Below, piece by piece: positions 8,070 through 17,000 of a DNA stretch of 48,638 bases; the first letter of the stretch is position 1; each line of letters opens with the position of its first letter. Source of the DNA: Phycisphaerae bacterium (GTDB lineage: Bacteria; Planctomycetota; Phycisphaerae; UBA1845). A program made the position numbers and the translations under genes. The stretch spans positions 1 to 48,638 of the forward strand of contig JAJDEB010000025.1 of the NCBI GenBank assembly GCA_029260015.1, read 5' to 3'. The notes under the pieces were generated by a model. That model saw only the letters and a program-made list of their open reading frames with translations, did not search any database and had not been told where the DNA came from.

Positions 8070-9620
8070 TCATATTTTATAAACACCGCCGCTTTCCTGC
8101 AGCTGTTCGGTCAGTTTGAGTAGATCTTCAGCAGCCTGTTTAGTCTGTATCGCAGAAGAAACAAATTGCTGAGTCACATTGTTGATCTCTGACATCGCAG
8201 TATTGACCTGATCGATACCCGATACCTCCTGACGTACTGCAGCGACAATCTGTTGGCTGGCGGTGGCGGCTTCATTGATGACATCACTCAAAGCCTGCAT
8301 GGTGACACCAGTGCGCTCAGTCAGAAGCATACCGGCATCGACACCTTTGCTGCCTTCTTCCGTGGCCATCACCGCGCGATCAGTGGCGTGACGAATGTCC
8401 TGCAATATTTTCTGGACCTGTACTGTCGATTGCTGCGATTGTTCTGCCAGATCCTTGACCTCTCCTGCCACCACAGCAAAGCCCTTACCTGCATCACCTG
8501 CCTTGGCTGCCTCAATCGAGGCATTCAAGGCCAACATTTTCGACTGCTGCGACAGACCGTTTACCACGGTCGTGATCTCACCAATCTGCTGAGTTTGTTC
8601 AGACAAGGCCAGAATCGTCTGGGCGATATCATCGACGCGGGTACGAATCGATTCCATACCCTCAATAGCCTGAGCGACCACAGTGAGGCCCTGAGTGCTT
8701 TCCTGCCTGGTTCGCTGCGCCATATCGCCCAGTTTTTTCGCCTTTTCCAGCGTTTGGGTCGAGGTCTGGCGAATTTCCTCCAGCGTCGCGGTGGTCTGGT
8801 TTACCGCAGCGGCCTGTTCTGCTATGCCCGAAGCCTGTGTATTCACCGCAGACATGGCTTCACCGACAGTGCTGGTTATGGAGTTACAGACTTCACGGAT
8901 TTTGCCAGTCATTGAAGCCAGATTTTTAGTCATGGTATTCAGATTACCACCCAGCGCTGACAGGGCATCATTGTCATGATCACCCTGGATAGTGAGGCGA
9001 TCACGCAGATCACCCGAGGCTACTTTGCCAATAAAATCACGATAGTCAACGACTGTGTTTTCAATCATTTCTTTTGACATACCGACATCGCCGAGGTTGG
9101 TCATCAGGCCATGAATATAGGTGTCCATGGCTAATTGACTGTCAAATGAAATGATTTTGTTCACCGCCAGAATGGCTCGCCGGCGCAGCGCAGGTCGGAA
9201 GCGATACTGCTTATCAATCAGCGGCACAATCTGCTGCATATAGACACTGTAACTGCCAAGGTACCAGCGTGGGGTCAGGCCAATATCGTTATGCACCTCA
9301 CCTATACGCAGGCGCCTGTCAACATAGGCCTCGCCATAATCACCATCGAACATTTCCAGCAGGTAACTCTTTTGCGCCTGTTTCAGACGATCGATATTAG
9401 AGCCTGCCTTCTCGATGACCTGCATGAGTTCAGGGTAGCGTTCGATATTGCTGTAAAAGTAATCCACAATAGCATCGCCATGAGACACTATCATGGGTTT
9501 GAGCGCTTTGAGAATGACCACGTCACTATCGGTAAAGTCGATAAATACTTTACGCGCATGCTGTTCCTGCTGATTGATGTCCATGCTTTGACTCAGACTC
9601 ATTTTATTTTCCTTATTCAT
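8070..9620 (-). CDS. Globin-coupled methyl-accepting chemotaxis protein (HemAT-like)
   Basis: A soluble receptor that would sense O2, NO or CO through haem. The ATG at 9620 is preferred to the upstream ATG at 9641 because AGGAG lies about 6 bases before it; this gives 516 residues. Residues about 25-165 match the globin sensor fold, with the candidate proximal histidine in RIGEVHNDIGLTPRWYLGSY (H110 in this numbering) and the typical E-helix segment YPELMQVIEKAG. A HAMP-like linker (SGDLRDRLTIQGDHD) joins it to an MCP signalling domain with the tip motif SKMLALNASIEAAKAGDAGK. There is no transmembrane helix. The signalling half is very similar to that of the neighbouring membrane receptor, so both probably join the same array and feed the same CheA. 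The globin assignment rests on motif reading; the ligand is unknown. Confidence 0.92.
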   Translation of the reverse strand: MNKENKMSLSQSMDINQQEQHARKVFIDFTDSDVVILKALKPMIVSHGDAIVDYFYSNIERYPELMQVIEKAGSNIDRLKQAQKSYLLEMFDGDYGEAYVDRRLRIGEVHNDIGLTPRWYLGSYSVYMQQIVPLIDKQYRFRPALRRRAILAVNKIISFDSQLAMDTYIHGLMTNLGDVGMSKEMIENTVVDYRDFIGKVASGDLRDRLTIQGDHDNDALSALGGNLNTMTKNLASMTGKIREVCNSITSTVGEAMSAVNTQASGIAEQAAAVNQTTATLEEIRQTSTQTLEKAKKLGDMAQRTRQESTQGLTVVAQAIEGMESIRTRVDDIAQTILALSEQTQQIGEITTVVNGLSQQSKMLALNASIEAAKAGDAGKGFAVVAGEVKDLAEQSQQSTVQVQKILQDIRHATDRAVMATEEGSKGVDAGMLLTERTGVTMQALSDVINEAATASQQIVAAVRQEVSGIDQVNTAMSEINNVTQQFVSSAIQTKQAAEDLLKLTEQLQESGGVYKI

Positions 9621-9668
9621 ACAGTCTCCTGTTAATTCCATCTTATGTCGCTATAACACACGCGTGTA

Positions 9669-10355
9669 TTAAGCCTGCACAGATTCATCTACTCGCAATA
9701 CCTCATCAGATAACAGCGCATCCACATTTAGCATGGTGACTCTGCCCCCATAAATACCTTTGACATAGTTAAGATTGCTCACCCCCGTCGAGACAAGCGC
9801 TGGCGCCAGTTTATCCAGAGCATAACGTTCGTTAGTGATGACTTCATCAACGAGAATTCCAAGCTGAACATCCTCACTGGAGACAACAATTATTCGCGCC
9901 TCGGTAGTCTTGTCGGTTTCATGTGTCATGAAAAAAGGCTGCAGGTCAAGAACCGTCAGCACTTCACCGCGTCGATTGACCACCCCGGCAATATGCGCGG
10001 GCGTGCAAGGTACCTGAGTAATGACAGGCATAGACAGAATTTCATCCAGATGCTCGTAGGGTATACCGTATTCTTCTTTATCTCCCAGGCGAAAACGCAG
10101 AAATTCTCCGTACTGATGAATATCCACTTTTTCTTCTAATTGCGCCATGGCAAGCGCACGCTGTTTTAGAGTTTGACGCGCCTCTTTTGTGTCGGGCATT
10201 AGTGAGCGTGCTGTTATCCTGGCGGCAGAATCAGATACCCGCCTTACTTGCGGCTTAACTTTGTCCGCAGCCTGTCGCGAACCATCCTGAGTTACGGACA
10301 CAGTAGATGTCTGTTTTTTTTCTGACTTGTCGTCGCTGTTTTTTTTCTTGGTCAT
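9669..10355 (-). CDS. CheW-family coupling protein with charged N-terminal extension (WspD-like)
   Basis: A 228-residue adaptor linking receptors to the CheA kinase. The CheW beta-barrel domain covers about residues 80-225, recognisable from FLRFRLGDKEEYGIPYEHLDE, the segment VPCTPAHIAGVVNRRGEVLTVLDL and ILVDEVITNE. The first 80 residues are low-complexity, Lys/Ser-rich and probably disordered, ending in a helix. Placement directly after the CheR-TPR gene and the presence of a second, shorter CheW upstream match the WspB-WspC-WspD order. It starts 13 bases after cheR. Confidence 0.92.
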   Translation of the reverse strand: MTKKKNSDDKSEKKQTSTVSVTQDGSRQAADKVKPQVRRVSDSAARITARSLMPDTKEARQTLKQRALAMAQLEEKVDIHQYGEFLRFRLGDKEEYGIPYEHLDEILSMPVITQVPCTPAHIAGVVNRRGEVLTVLDLQPFFMTHETDKTTEARIIVVSSEDVQLGILVDEVITNERYALDKLAPALVSTGVSNLNYVKGIYGGRVTMLNVDALLSDEVLRVDESVQA

Positions 10356-10368
10356 GTTTTAGCCTCAG

Positions 10369-11889
10369 CTATAAATTAGCCGGAAGCAGCTCCCTGTACA
10401 TACTGATTTCATTTTGTAATATCTGTGCAAATTTTGCATAAGTGACACCTGATGTGTCGTGAATGATCCGATCCGGATCTCCCTGCTCTACTTCGTGCAA
10501 GGCATTTTCAAGCGCTTTCATTCCGGCCTTCAACTGCCCTGAACGAATCAGCAACGTACCCAGGGTATATTGGGCTTCGACGAAAAACTGATCCAGATAC
10601 AGCGCTCGCTTAAAAGCCTGCTCGGCTTCGGGGATCTGCTCGAGCTCCTGCAGCACCAGGCCATAGATAAAATAGCTATGCTTGTCAGTGCTATCGAGAC
10701 TAATGGCTTGCTGACAACATTCAGCGGCCTCGTCCAATCTGCCGAGATTTGCCAGAGCCTTGGCACGGTACTGTGACAAAAGAGCATTATCAGACACATC
10801 AACAATCATCGTGGTATCGATTAAGGTCTGCCATTCCCCCTGTCGGATTAATTCGATAGCAGCTTCAGCATCAAGCACCTGTTTTTCTGCGGTCACAGCG
10901 GCGACTTTGACAGGCTCATGCTCTTGATCATCTCGCCACAAGGCCTCAACATCGCCTGTCTCTGATAAAACAAACTGCGACAGATTGTATGTATCAGTAA
11001 TGGCCTTACGATAATAATGAACATGGCCGCGATTGTGTAAAGTGAGCTCGGGGATTGAAAAATCGAAAGTATCGGCGGCGCCCAGCATGAGAATGCCATT
11101 ATCCCGCAAGCAATCATCCCGCAAACAATCACGCATCTTTTCTAGCACGCTATCAATTTCCTCGCGTTGAAAATAGATTAAAACATTGCGACACAGGATC
11201 AGGTCAATTGTATGCGTGTCATTGAGAATGGATGGGTAACTGTCGTCACTGAGGTTAAGATAGATAAATCTGCACATGTCGCGAATCTGACTGTCCAGGT
11301 CAAAATCATTTTGAGCCTTGCTGAAATAGCGTTTTTTTTGCCACTCGTTGATCGCTCGCAGCGACCATTTGCTATAACGGGCTTTCATGGCCAGAGCAAG
11401 TGCATCGGTGTTGATATCGGTGCCCAGCAGACGCAGATTCCAGTCGGCGATGTCCGGTAAAAGCTCATGCAGCATGATCGCCATGCTATAGAGTTCCTGG
11501 CCAGCAGCGCAGCCGGCACTCCAGATACGCAGTGTCAGATCACCCGTTTCGCGACGCTCTTGTATCAGCTGCGGTAGATACGTATCGCGTATAAAACTCA
11601 TTTGCAATTCATCGCGAAAGAAATAACTCTCTCCGACAGTAATGCCGGCGATCAGGTATTCAAATTCTGCTGATTGCGTATTATCAGCCTGCAAGGCGCG
11701 CAGATACGCATTGGGATTGGGGTAAGAAAAATGCTGGCAGGCATTATTCAGTATCTGGTGAAGTTTTTTTAGCTGGTGATCCTGAATGCTAATTCCTGTA
11801 CGTTGTTGAACAAGTCGGCAGATAGACTCTTCACAGGCTGTGGAGATATCAAAATAGCTAACTTCGTGACCGTTATCTGGCTTATACAT
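10369..11889 (-). CDS. CheR receptor methyltransferase with C-terminal TPR repeats (WspC-like)
   Basis: An S-adenosylmethionine-dependent methyltransferase that adds methyl groups to receptor glutamates. The N-terminal CheR helical domain (about 10-85) is followed by the methyltransferase core with the SAM loop WSAGCAAGQELYS, the acidic LLGTDINTDAL strand and the LILCRNVLIYF motif. Residues about 390-480 form TPR-like helices (ALANLGRLDEAAECCQQAIS, YLDQFFVEAQYTLGTLL). The 506-residue length is typical of CheR-TPR fusions such as WspC and FrzF. An in-frame 15-bp tandem duplication at 11101-11130 yields the repeated pentapeptide DCLRD. Because neither receptor carries a pentapeptide tether, the TPR tail is a plausible docking device; that is inference. 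Confidence 0.95.
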   Translation of the reverse strand: MYKPDNGHEVSYFDISTACEESICRLVQQRTGISIQDHQLKKLHQILNNACQHFSYPNPNAYLRALQADNTQSAEFEYLIAGITVGESYFFRDELQMSFIRDTYLPQLIQERRETGDLTLRIWSAGCAAGQELYSMAIMLHELLPDIADWNLRLLGTDINTDALALAMKARYSKWSLRAINEWQKKRYFSKAQNDFDLDSQIRDMCRFIYLNLSDDSYPSILNDTHTIDLILCRNVLIYFQREEIDSVLEKMRDCLRDDCLRDNGILMLGAADTFDFSIPELTLHNRGHVHYYRKAITDTYNLSQFVLSETGDVEALWRDDQEHEPVKVAAVTAEKQVLDAEAAIELIRQGEWQTLIDTTMIVDVSDNALLSQYRAKALANLGRLDEAAECCQQAISLDSTDKHSYFIYGLVLQELEQIPEAEQAFKRALYLDQFFVEAQYTLGTLLIRSGQLKAGMKALENALHEVEQGDPDRIIHDTSGVTYAKFAQILQNEISMYRELLPANL

Positions 11890-11892
11890 TGT

Positions 11893-12432
11893 CTACGACT
11901 CCGGCACTTCACCGCTGTCTTCCTCACTCTCAAAAAATGGCGTTATGTCGATGTCATCGACACGACCAAGCGGGACTTCACTGATGCCTTGTATATCGAG
12001 TAACAGCGACAGGCCACCTTGAGTATTCACAACCGCATGATAAGGCTGTTTCCCCTGTTTAAATTCAGGGTGCATCTGCATCGCATCAGAACCACATTGC
12101 TGGATTTCCAGAATCTCTGAAACGACGAAAGCAATGTGCCCTCCCTCCTGAGAACAGAAAATAACGGGTGTATCGATGGTGTAAGGTTGGGTATTGGCAT
12201 GGCCCATGCGCAAACCCAGATCAATACCCGCAATACTTTCACCATGAAAATTGATCAGCCCAATTAGATAATCCGGGCCACCGGGTACAGGCTGCATATC
12301 AAGCAGAGGGATAATGCGTTCAACATCTTGCACATAAAGGCAGCACTGTAAATCCTGTACCATGAAATGCAGCAGAATCAGCTGCTCGTTCGAACTGGTT
12401 TCGGATGCTTTGGCAACCGCCGCTTGCATCAT
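11893..12432 (-). CDS. CheW-family coupling protein (WspB-like)
   Basis: A 179-residue CheW-domain protein. The domain spans about 20-160 (FMVQDLQCCLYVQDVERIIP, PGGPDYLIGLINFHGESIAGIDLGLR, VVSEILEIQQCG). Its start overlaps the stop of the HD-GYP gene by four bases (ATGA), so the two are likely translationally coupled, and it ends 3 bases before cheR. It would couple the receptors to CheA, or tether CheR and the HD-GYP output to the array. Confidence 0.93.
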   Translation of the reverse strand: MMQAAVAKASETSSNEQLILLHFMVQDLQCCLYVQDVERIIPLLDMQPVPGGPDYLIGLINFHGESIAGIDLGLRMGHANTQPYTIDTPVIFCSQEGGHIAFVVSEILEIQQCGSDAMQMHPEFKQGKQPYHAVVNTQGGLSLLLDIQGISEVPLGRVDDIDITPFFESEEDSGEVPES

Positions 12433-13502
12433 GTCAGATCTTCCGACCGGTACCAGTCCAGTACGCCGGATTTAAGAATCTGATCCATGATTTGAGCACT
12501 GCGATCTTTTTCTTCTGTCGGGCGCAGTAGTTTTTCGGGGCGGTTTTCCAGGATATCTAGAAATTTCGCCACCAGTTGCGCATCCCAGAAACCCTTCTCG
12601 GTTTCTTCCTCAAGGATCTGCCTAACTTTATCTGGTGGGAAGGCCGGTTTGTAGGGACGTTCGGATGACAGAGCATCATAGACATCAACAATCTGAAAGA
12701 CTCGGGCCAGTCTAGGTATTTTTTCTCCTTTCAGGCCATTGGGATACCCTGTGCCATTCCAGCGCTCATGATGACAGGCAATGATATCAACCGTCATACG
12801 CATGGTGCGCAGTGGCGCGCACAAAGAGGCGCCAATCGTGGTGTGGTGTTTCATGATCAGCCATTCAGACTCTGTCAGCTTGCCCTTTTTTAACAGGATG
12901 TCATCAGGGATGCCCAGCTTGCCAATATCGTGCAACACACCGCCGCGGCGCAGTGCTTCGAGTTCCTCGTAATTCAGACCCAGCTCCTCACCGAACATCA
13001 CTGCTATGTGCGAGAGGCGATCGCAATGATCGCCTGTGTTCTCATCACGCGCTTCGACCATGCGTGCCAGGGAAAATAAAACAGACTCGGTGTCATCAAG
13101 ACGATCCGTAAGGCGTTTATGCTCAACAGCCGATTTGATACGGGCCTTTAGCTCAATCGAATTGAAAGGTTTGGTCACATGATCAGTAGCGCCCAATTCC
13201 AGACCGCGGGAGATATCATCCGGAGCACTTAGTCCGGTCACTAATATGAAAGGTAAGAAATGATAATCGGGATCGCCGCAAATTTGCTTTAGAACACCAA
13301 AACCGTCCAGCCTGGGCATCAGGATATCGAGCAGAACCACATCAAGGTCGTGGTTCTTGATTTTATCTACAGCATCAACACCATCGACTGCCTCGGTTAT
13401 GACGTATTCATTACCATTCAAGAGCAGCTTAATGAGCTCCCGGTTCGTTGCCATGTCGTCAACGACCAACACACGAGCTGGAAGATTATTGTGGTTAGTC
13501 AA
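12429..13502 (-). CDS. Response regulator with HD-GYP domain (predicted c-di-GMP phosphodiesterase)
   Basis: The first gene of the chemosensory operon and its likely output, 357 residues. The receiver domain (about 10-130) has DD, the phospho-acceptor aspartate in VVLLDILMPRLDGFG and a lysine in HVTKPFN. The HD-GYP domain (about 145-340) has the metal-binding HD in VLHDIGKLG, further histidines in MKHHTTIG and ACHHERW, and an intact GYP motif (NGTGYPNGLKG). An intact HD-GYP predicts hydrolysis of cyclic-di-GMP to GMP (sometimes pGpG), switched by phosphorylation from CheA. It takes the role held by the REC-GGDEF cyclase WspR in the Wsp system. Enzymatic activity and direction of regulation are inferred. 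Confidence 0.94.
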   Translation of the reverse strand: MTNHNNLPARVLVVDDMATNRELIKLLLNGNEYVITEAVDGVDAVDKIKNHDLDVVLLDILMPRLDGFGVLKQICGDPDYHFLPFILVTGLSAPDDISRGLELGATDHVTKPFNSIELKARIKSAVEHKRLTDRLDDTESVLFSLARMVEARDENTGDHCDRLSHIAVMFGEELGLNYEELEALRRGGVLHDIGKLGIPDDILLKKGKLTESEWLIMKHHTTIGASLCAPLRTMRMTVDIIACHHERWNGTGYPNGLKGEKIPRLARVFQIVDVYDALSSERPYKPAFPPDKVRQILEEETEKGFWDAQLVAKFLDILENRPEKLLRPTEEKDRSAQIMDQILKSGVLDWYRSEDLT

Positions 13503-13656
13503 GATAACAGGCCCTCATGAGGTTCCGGGTTACGAGGCTTGGTATCGGTCAGCAAGGGGACTTTTTCCCTCAAGGTAGTACCCTGATAAAATAGGATAGT
13601 TTTTCTTATAGGCCCTTTTTCGCTGATATACCCTTTAATGTCAATAGCTTAATTAT

Positions 13657-13673
13657 TTTTGGTCAGACCAAAA
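13657..13673. promoter_or_regulatory. 8-bp perfect palindrome upstream of the chemosensory operon
   Basis: TTTTGGTC-A-GACCAAAA is a perfect inverted repeat with a one-base centre, about 155 bases upstream of the HD-GYP start codon and just past the fumC remnant. Its symmetry suits a dimeric repressor or activator site for the minus-strand operon, although a hairpin role cannot be excluded. No protein is identified for it. Confidence 0.35.
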
Positions 13674-13718
13674 TTCATGGTCTGGCATGCCTTTGAAGTC
13701 GTGGTATTCGGTCGGTCA

Positions 13719-13762
13719 GTACCATGAAAAATACCCTGTTCAGAAATTTCTGAAAAATATTT
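13719..13762 (-). repeat. 44-bp repeat core, copy 1 (abuts fumC remnant)
   Basis: Read on the minus strand, this 44-bp stretch matches 47109-47152 at 35 of 44 positions by my count, including the shared block GGTRTTTTTCATGGTA. A shorter match (30 bp) lies at 48313-48342. It starts where recognisable fumarase homology ends, suggesting an insertion or recombination point. Confidence 0.55.
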
Positions 13763-14010
13763 AACTTCAGATGGCCCCGGTTACCGGCAAAGCCGATGGT
13801 GGTATCGTTGCCCATGACCCATGACCCATGACCCATGACCTGTGCCATTGTTAGAGCTTCAGTTTGGCTAGGGTTGACCTTGCTGAGCATAATTGAGCTA
13901 CCAGGTTTATTTGCCGAGAGTAGCAAGTCCCCAGGTGCGAGTGCTGGACAGCTGCTCAGTAAGCGCAGGTCGTTTGCCATTTTAACTAGCGCCGTCGCTG
14001 TCTCATCCCG
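13763..14010 (-). pseudogene. fumC: Fumarase C (class II fumarase) remnant
   Basis: An open stretch whose translation retains about 80 residues of the C-terminal catalytic region of class II fumarases: LVKMANDLRLLSS, then PGSSIM-x-x-KVNPSQTEALTM (the family signature GSSIMPGKVNP with P-G changed to L-S), then QVMG...NDTTIGFAG and LKLNIF. Everything N-terminal to residue about 330 of a normal fumarase and the last 100 residues are missing. Within the remnant the heptamer CCCATGA is present four times in tandem (13811-13838), inserting 21 bases in frame where normal FumC reads QVMGND. It lies between the chemosensory operon and tamB. It is not functional. Confidence 0.8.
13811..13840. repeat. 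7-bp tandem repeat, four copies, inside the fumC remnant
   Basis: Four perfect copies of CCCATGA plus two bases of a fifth. On the coding strand this repeats TCATGGG, the codons for the conserved V-M-G of fumarase. Three extra copies add exactly seven residues (H-G-S-W-V-M-G), so the expansion keeps frame. Confidence 0.9.
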
Positions 14011-14067
14011 GATAAATCCATCTCCCAAAGTGATAATAGCTCGGGTTCTAGTGTGGCGTGTAATGGA

Positions 14068-17000
14068 TTAACGGTCGATGGTATAGAGTATGTCCATGCC
14101 CGAATATTCCCCACTTTCACCCTTAAGCTGCCAGTGGTCGCTTATTTGGTAGCGCACATTAAATGTGTTAATGGCTTTGACCAGCCCGACGCCATAGCCG
14201 ACATACAATCTGGGTGAAAGGTAGCGGCCCATTATTAGCGAGGCCTGGTCGCCGCTGTCGTTGGATTCAACGCGTATGTCGTCTATACCAAAGCGGCTGC
14301 CCAGGGCGCGGGCGATGCGATCACCGCCCGTTAAACCCAGCGCTAATGCTGCCTGGGCCATCATGTTTCCGTCTTCCGACGACGCCTTGTCCAGCGGGCG
14401 TCCCAGCAGGAGGTAGGCAAGCGTATCGGTTTGGCCCATGGCTGGAATCGAGAACAATTCTACCTGTGGTTTATTGAGATTACCGCGCAACTTAAGTCCT
14501 GTAGTGATGTTGTTAATATGGCGTACTGCACGGACATCCAAACCGGGATTGCCTGGCGGTCCGCCACTAAAGATAAGGCGACCCTGCTCAACATCGAGAC
14601 GTTGGCCGTAGGCGCGATAGCGCCCTTCGGGAATAATGATTTCGCCGGTGGCCCGGCTCGATTGTCCCGGTTCATCTTGCAGCAACAGGCTGCCACCGAA
14701 GCGGCCTTCAAAGCCGTAACCGTAGAAATTAACCCGGTCTCCCAGAGTCAGACGAATGTTGCTGGTAAGGGCCCACTTTTCGATGGCAGTCGACTCGTCA
14801 CCGAGAATGATCGCGTCCTCAGAGACACGTGCGGCTGTGGTGATATCTTTCGGCTGTAGCCGGGCGTAGGGAATATGCACACTACCGGTAATACTAACAT
14901 TGCGTTTTTGAACTTTAACCTCCAGGTCGGGCGAGACCAGTATTTGCGCTTCCGGAATCCGTGATACCTCAAAGGCATCTCCCTTAATAAGGAATTCAGT
15001 TGGCCATCCGCGATTTCTATCCAGCGTGGTTTTTCCTTCGACCACAAGATTACCTTCGCCGGATCGGGCTTTGAGCTGGAAATTAAGGTTTTCCGTATTG
15101 TTGTTTTGGCTGTGCAGACTGAGCTGGTCAATCGTGAGACCCAGGCGAGGAATCCGTAGCGAGCCATTGATGAGATTGGCGCTACCTTTAATATTCGGCC
15201 TGGCAAGCGTGCCGGTGGCGTTAAGATCCAGGGCGACCTGGCCGTGCAGATCCTGTATTTCGGGTATCAGGGCTTCGATCAGGCCAAGGTCATTTGCTGT
15301 TAGCTGAGCATCGGCACGTAAAGTTTGACGTGGATAGTCGAGCGCCAGCAATTGCGCGCCCGGCAGTTCGGCCTTGAATCGCAATATATCACCGTTGCTC
15401 AGGGCGAACTCAGCATCGGTTTCCAGGCCTTTTTCGCTAAGAAGGACATTTGCTCTGCCGCCACGATACGTCCAGTGATCGCGCTCGCCTTCCAGTAGGG
15501 GGTAATGCACCACCCCTTCCGGTAGCTGGATAGTTGCTTGCCCCAGGAGCTTTAAACCTCTGAGTTGAAACTTTGCTGTGGCATTAAGCTCACCTTCTAC
15601 CTTGAGGCCCTCAGGAAGCCAGTTGCTGAACAACGATAATGGGAGCTTGTTGATTCTGAGTTCGGATTGCCAGCTCGCATCCTCTCTCTGAAGCGAGGAG
15701 CAGATACTGGCGTCCTGGTTGTTTTGCCAACAGAGCGCCTTGGTGGTGAGCGTTTTGTTATCGAAACTCAGGAGGCCGGGCGCCGCGAGTTGCCAGTCGG
15801 TGAACTGCTGACTTCGAATGTCCGCGCGTTTGATCTGCCCTTGCCAGCCTTTGCTGGTAATCTCGCCTTCAACTTCGAGTTGGGCGCTGCCTTGATCAGA
15901 GACGGCCTCTACCGTGAAGTGTTTAGCTCCTCCATTGATAGTGAGCGTTTGTAAGGTCTGTCCTTTTAGCAACAGCGCCTGTGTTACCAGTGCTATGTTG
16001 GTTTTTTGCCAGTGAAACAGATCGACGGCGAGCTGACCCTCAATAGCGCCGATTTGATAATCTGGCAGCCTCAAATTGCTGCCTTTTATAACAGCCCTTA
16101 CGAAAGGTTTTTCTTTAGAGCCAGTTACTGAGCCTTCTGCTTCAAGTCGTCCACCCGCTTGCGGATAAAGCGCGCCGATATCGGTGGCGCTGATATGCCA
16201 CTTGAGTTTCGATGACTCGCCTATTCTGCCTTGGACGCTGACGCGGGCGTTTCCTGACGAAAAGTCCAGGTGGGCGATGTCGAAGCCAGTGTTTTTGAGG
16301 CCAGAATTTTCGAGGGCAGTGTTTTCGTGCGCAGTATCTTCGATGCTAGTGCCGCGCCAGATGAAACGGCTGTTCAGCGAGACAGGGTAGCCGCGTAACT
16401 GGCCACTCAGGTTTTTGATGTCGGTATCGGCTATCAAACGACCTTTATCTATATGGCCACGGCTACTGATTGTCGCACTGAGCTGCCCAGGCCATTGGGG
16501 CCAGAGACTGATGGGGTTAAGGTTGGCGGTGGTTATTTCAGCTTCCCAGCTCAGGGTGGGTGACCAGTTAACCTGGCCAGTAGCCGCGGCTTCACCACCC
16601 AAAGCTGAGACATGCAGCGACTGGATCCTGAGGCCATCCCGATTACCTTCAGCCTGGGCCGACCAGGAAGAGGGCGGGATCTGTGGCCAGGGCTTGTCAG
16701 TCGTCAGCTGTATTTTATAGTGATCAAGGTTGCCCTCGATTGAGCCATGGCCGTAAGCGCTGTCAAACCAGACTGGGTTCTGTATTGGCCAGCGCAGATT
16801 TTTCCAGTTCAGGTTCAGCTTGATGTCGCCACCATTGGCGCCGGGTAGCCATCGACCCTGGGCATCTAGGCGCGTGTCGCCGCGAGGGACGTGAATGCTC
16901 AGGCGATCAATTTGGATGGTGTTGTTGCTCAGTCGCTGGAGATCGATCTCTGCATCTAAGGGGCCGAGCCGGGGATGATTACCCTTCATGGCGCCGGATA

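Noticed and set aside
8253..8915. 220-codon open frame on the plus strand
   Set aside because: It is fully antisense to the globin-coupled receptor and encodes no known domain; long antisense frames are common opposite alanine- and glutamine-rich signalling domains.
5729..9620. Receptor gene duplication as a tandem repeat
   Set aside because: The two signalling domains are similar in protein sequence, as is usual for receptors of one array, but their sensor domains differ entirely, so this is not a recent whole-gene duplication.
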